Assembly: GCA_037445375.1 (NCBI GenBank)
Contig: JBBIKS010000055.1
Span: 1 to 16,006 of the forward strand
Length of the DNA: 16,006 bases
Origin: DYHD01 sp037445375
GTDB lineage: Bacteria > Nitrospirota > Thermodesulfovibrionia > Thermodesulfovibrionales > Dissulfurispiraceae
Direction: 5' to 3'
This document shows, piece after piece, positions 15,132 to 16,006 of the stretch; positions within the stretch are counted from its first letter, which is position 1; every line of letters begins with the position of its first letter. The position numbers were made by a program, and so were the translations under genes. The notes beneath the pieces are model-generated. The model was not told where the DNA came from. It did not search any database and saw only the letters and a program-made list of their open reading frames with translations.

Positions 15132-15437
15132 TTATTTGCTTAGAGATTTTCCGAGTCTCCTTTCTATTGATCCCACCTTTTCATTTATTCTGTCGAACTT
15201 TGATTTCCTATCGTCTATTTTGATCGAAATAAGAACTCTTTCTTCATTTTGCATTAATTCGTCCCTGCATTTTTTTATAAGATCCATTGTATCTTCCCAT
15301 TCGCCCTCAATGACTGTGCCCATTGGATTCACTTTATAAGGCATGCCGCTTTCATCAATGATTCTAAGGACTAAAGATAACCTGTCTCCTAAACTGCTGC
15401 CTACTCCTATTGGAACTATACTGAATTCAGTTAGCAT
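15132..15437 (-). CDS. MTH1187 family thiamine-binding protein (UPF0045/DUF77)
   Basis: This small cytosolic protein has 101 residues, typical for the family. The opening MLTEFSIVPIG followed by SLGDRLSLVLRIIDESGMPYKVNPMGTVIEGEW and the late VLISIKIDDRK strand are hallmark stretches of the MTH1187/YqgV group, which folds like YkoF and binds thiamine or related ligands. The physiological role is not settled from sequence. AGAGG lies five bases before the ATG. It converges with the potassium channel gene with a 10-base gap and no terminator between them. It could be co-transcribed with the HU gene upstream, but a hairpin terminator lies between those two. Confidence 0.88.
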   Translation of the reverse strand: MLTEFSIVPIGVGSSLGDRLSLVLRIIDESGMPYKVNPMGTVIEGEWEDTMDLIKKCRDELMQNEERVLISIKIDDRKSKFDRINEKVGSIERRLGKSLSK

Positions 15438-15530
15438 AAAGACCTCTCAACACTAACCACAAAAAACAGAGTTAAAGAAAGCCACAGATACCCGTGGTTA
15501 ACCGCGTTATTTGGGTCTAAATCTAAAAAT

Positions 15531-15556
15531 AAGGGCGGCAATATTACCGCCCTTTT
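15531..15556 (-). terminator. Intrinsic terminator after the HU gene
   Basis: AAGGGCGG (15531-15538) and CCGCCCTT (15547-15554) form an 8-bp GC-rich stem with a short AT loop. Read on the minus strand it lies about 18 bases past the HU stop and is followed by TTATTTTTAG, a good rho-independent layout. A weaker TTTT on the plus side may allow some stop in that direction. Confidence 0.8.
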
Positions 15557-15572
15557 AAGACAACAAATCAAA

Positions 15573-15845
15573 TTACTTTACCGCTTCTTTTAATGATTTG
15601 CCTGCTGTGAATTTTGGAACTTTGGTAGCGGGGATCTTGATTTCTTCGCCAGTCCTCGGGTTCCGTCCCTTTCTTGCCTTTCTCTTGCTTACAGAAAAAG
15701 TGCCGAATCCGACAAGGGTAACCTTATGCCCTTTTTTGAGCGCAGTCTTAACGCTCTCAATCGTTGCGTCAAGCGACTTGGATGCATCAGCCTTTGTAAT
15801 TCCTGCTGAGCCGGCAATCTTGTCAATCAGTTCTGCCTTAGTCAT
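15573..15845 (-). CDS. hup: HU family DNA-binding protein
   Basis: This is a nucleoid-associated protein of 90 residues, the standard HU length, acting as a dimer that bends DNA. The N-terminal helices MTKAELIDKIAGSAGITKADA, the core KVTLVGFGTFSVSKRKARKGRNPRTGEEI and the C-terminal PKFTAGKSLKEAVK are all canonical. The arm sequence GRNPRTGEEIKIPA (residues 60-73) includes the intercalating proline in RNPRTG. A very strong AAGGAGGG site precedes the ATG. It is a single-gene unit with its own sigma70 promoter upstream (15899-15927) and terminator downstream. It could be HU or a close paralogue, but IHF is less likely from the sequence. Confidence 0.97.
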   Translation of the reverse strand: MTKAELIDKIAGSAGITKADASKSLDATIESVKTALKKGHKVTLVGFGTFSVSKRKARKGRNPRTGEEIKIPATKVPKFTAGKSLKEAVK

Positions 15846-15898
15846 AATACCTTCCCTCCTTATTTGTTTAGATTATTGAGTGTCAAAGACTTTTATAA

Positions 15899-15927
15899 AC
15901 GATACCAAGAAGAAATAGATTTGTCAA
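15899..15927 (-). promoter_or_regulatory. Sigma70 promoter of the HU gene
   Basis: On the minus strand, a perfect TTGACA -35 (15927-15922) is followed by exactly 17 bases and TATCGT as -10 (15904-15899), about 54 bases before the ATG. A second TTGACA lies at 15886-15881 without a matching -10. This is the best sigma70 promoter in the window. Confidence 0.7.
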
Positions 15928-16006
15928 GAAAAAAATGAACCCCGAATCCCAATATAGAAATTCTTCAAAACTATTTCTAAGGCAATTTCAAGGTTTTTTG
16001 GCAGAT

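Noticed and set aside
15598..15879. 93-codon plus-strand frame over the HU gene
   Set aside because: It mirrors the HU coding sequence on the opposite strand and runs into its ribosome site.
15928..16006. Possible gene at the right edge
   Set aside because: The last 79 bases are AT-rich with no convincing start, motif or frame. Nothing can be supported.

Overview
This is a 16 kb, AT-rich, gene-dense bacterial window. MlaFEDC lipid-transport genes, a TolC-family outer-membrane protein and Sec-type signal peptides point to a diderm (Gram-negative) host. The gene content and the small palindromic repeats between genes would fit a Nitrospirota or Desulfobacterota-like lineage. That placement is inference: there is no rRNA or other decisive marker here.

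Layout. At the left edge (1-157, minus) lies the N-terminus of a histidine kinase. A gene-poor stretch of about 700 bp (158-863) holds two MITE-like palindromic elements that share a core, followed by a duplicated extended -10 promoter. From 972 to 7109 (plus) runs one tight cluster: mlaE, mlaF, mlaD, a tolC-family gene, mlaC, a GNAT acetyltransferase and a ubiD-family decarboxylase. The first five look like an inner-to-outer-membrane phospholipid transport machine in which a TolC-like protein sits where other systems use MlaA. No mlaA or mlaB is present in the window.

From 7110 to 8115 is a repeat-rich island. It holds several unrelated palindromes, a convincing 63-residue protein with four CxxC pairs (minus), a doubtful 44-codon ORF (minus), and a 13-bp-arm inverted repeat that superficially resembles an integron attC site. 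From 13850 down to 8116 (minus) is a three-gene unit: a KefB-like CPA2 antiporter, an OppC/DppC-type ABC permease without partners, and glnE, the two-domain glutamine synthetase adenylyltransferase/adenylyl-removing enzyme.

Divergent from kefB is a two-TM potassium channel with an RCK domain (14117-15121, plus) and an unusual selectivity filter. It converges on a small MTH1187-type thiamine-binding protein (15132-15437, minus). The right end carries an HU-family DNA-binding protein (15573-15845, minus) with a clear sigma70 promoter and a downstream terminator hairpin.

Most of this is recognisable housekeeping and envelope biology. The points that deserve a second look are the Mla+TolC arrangement, the GYR filter of the channel, the lone OppC permease between kefB and glnE, and the palindromic elements. 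I saw no CRISPR array, tRNA, rRNA, phage gene or transposase.
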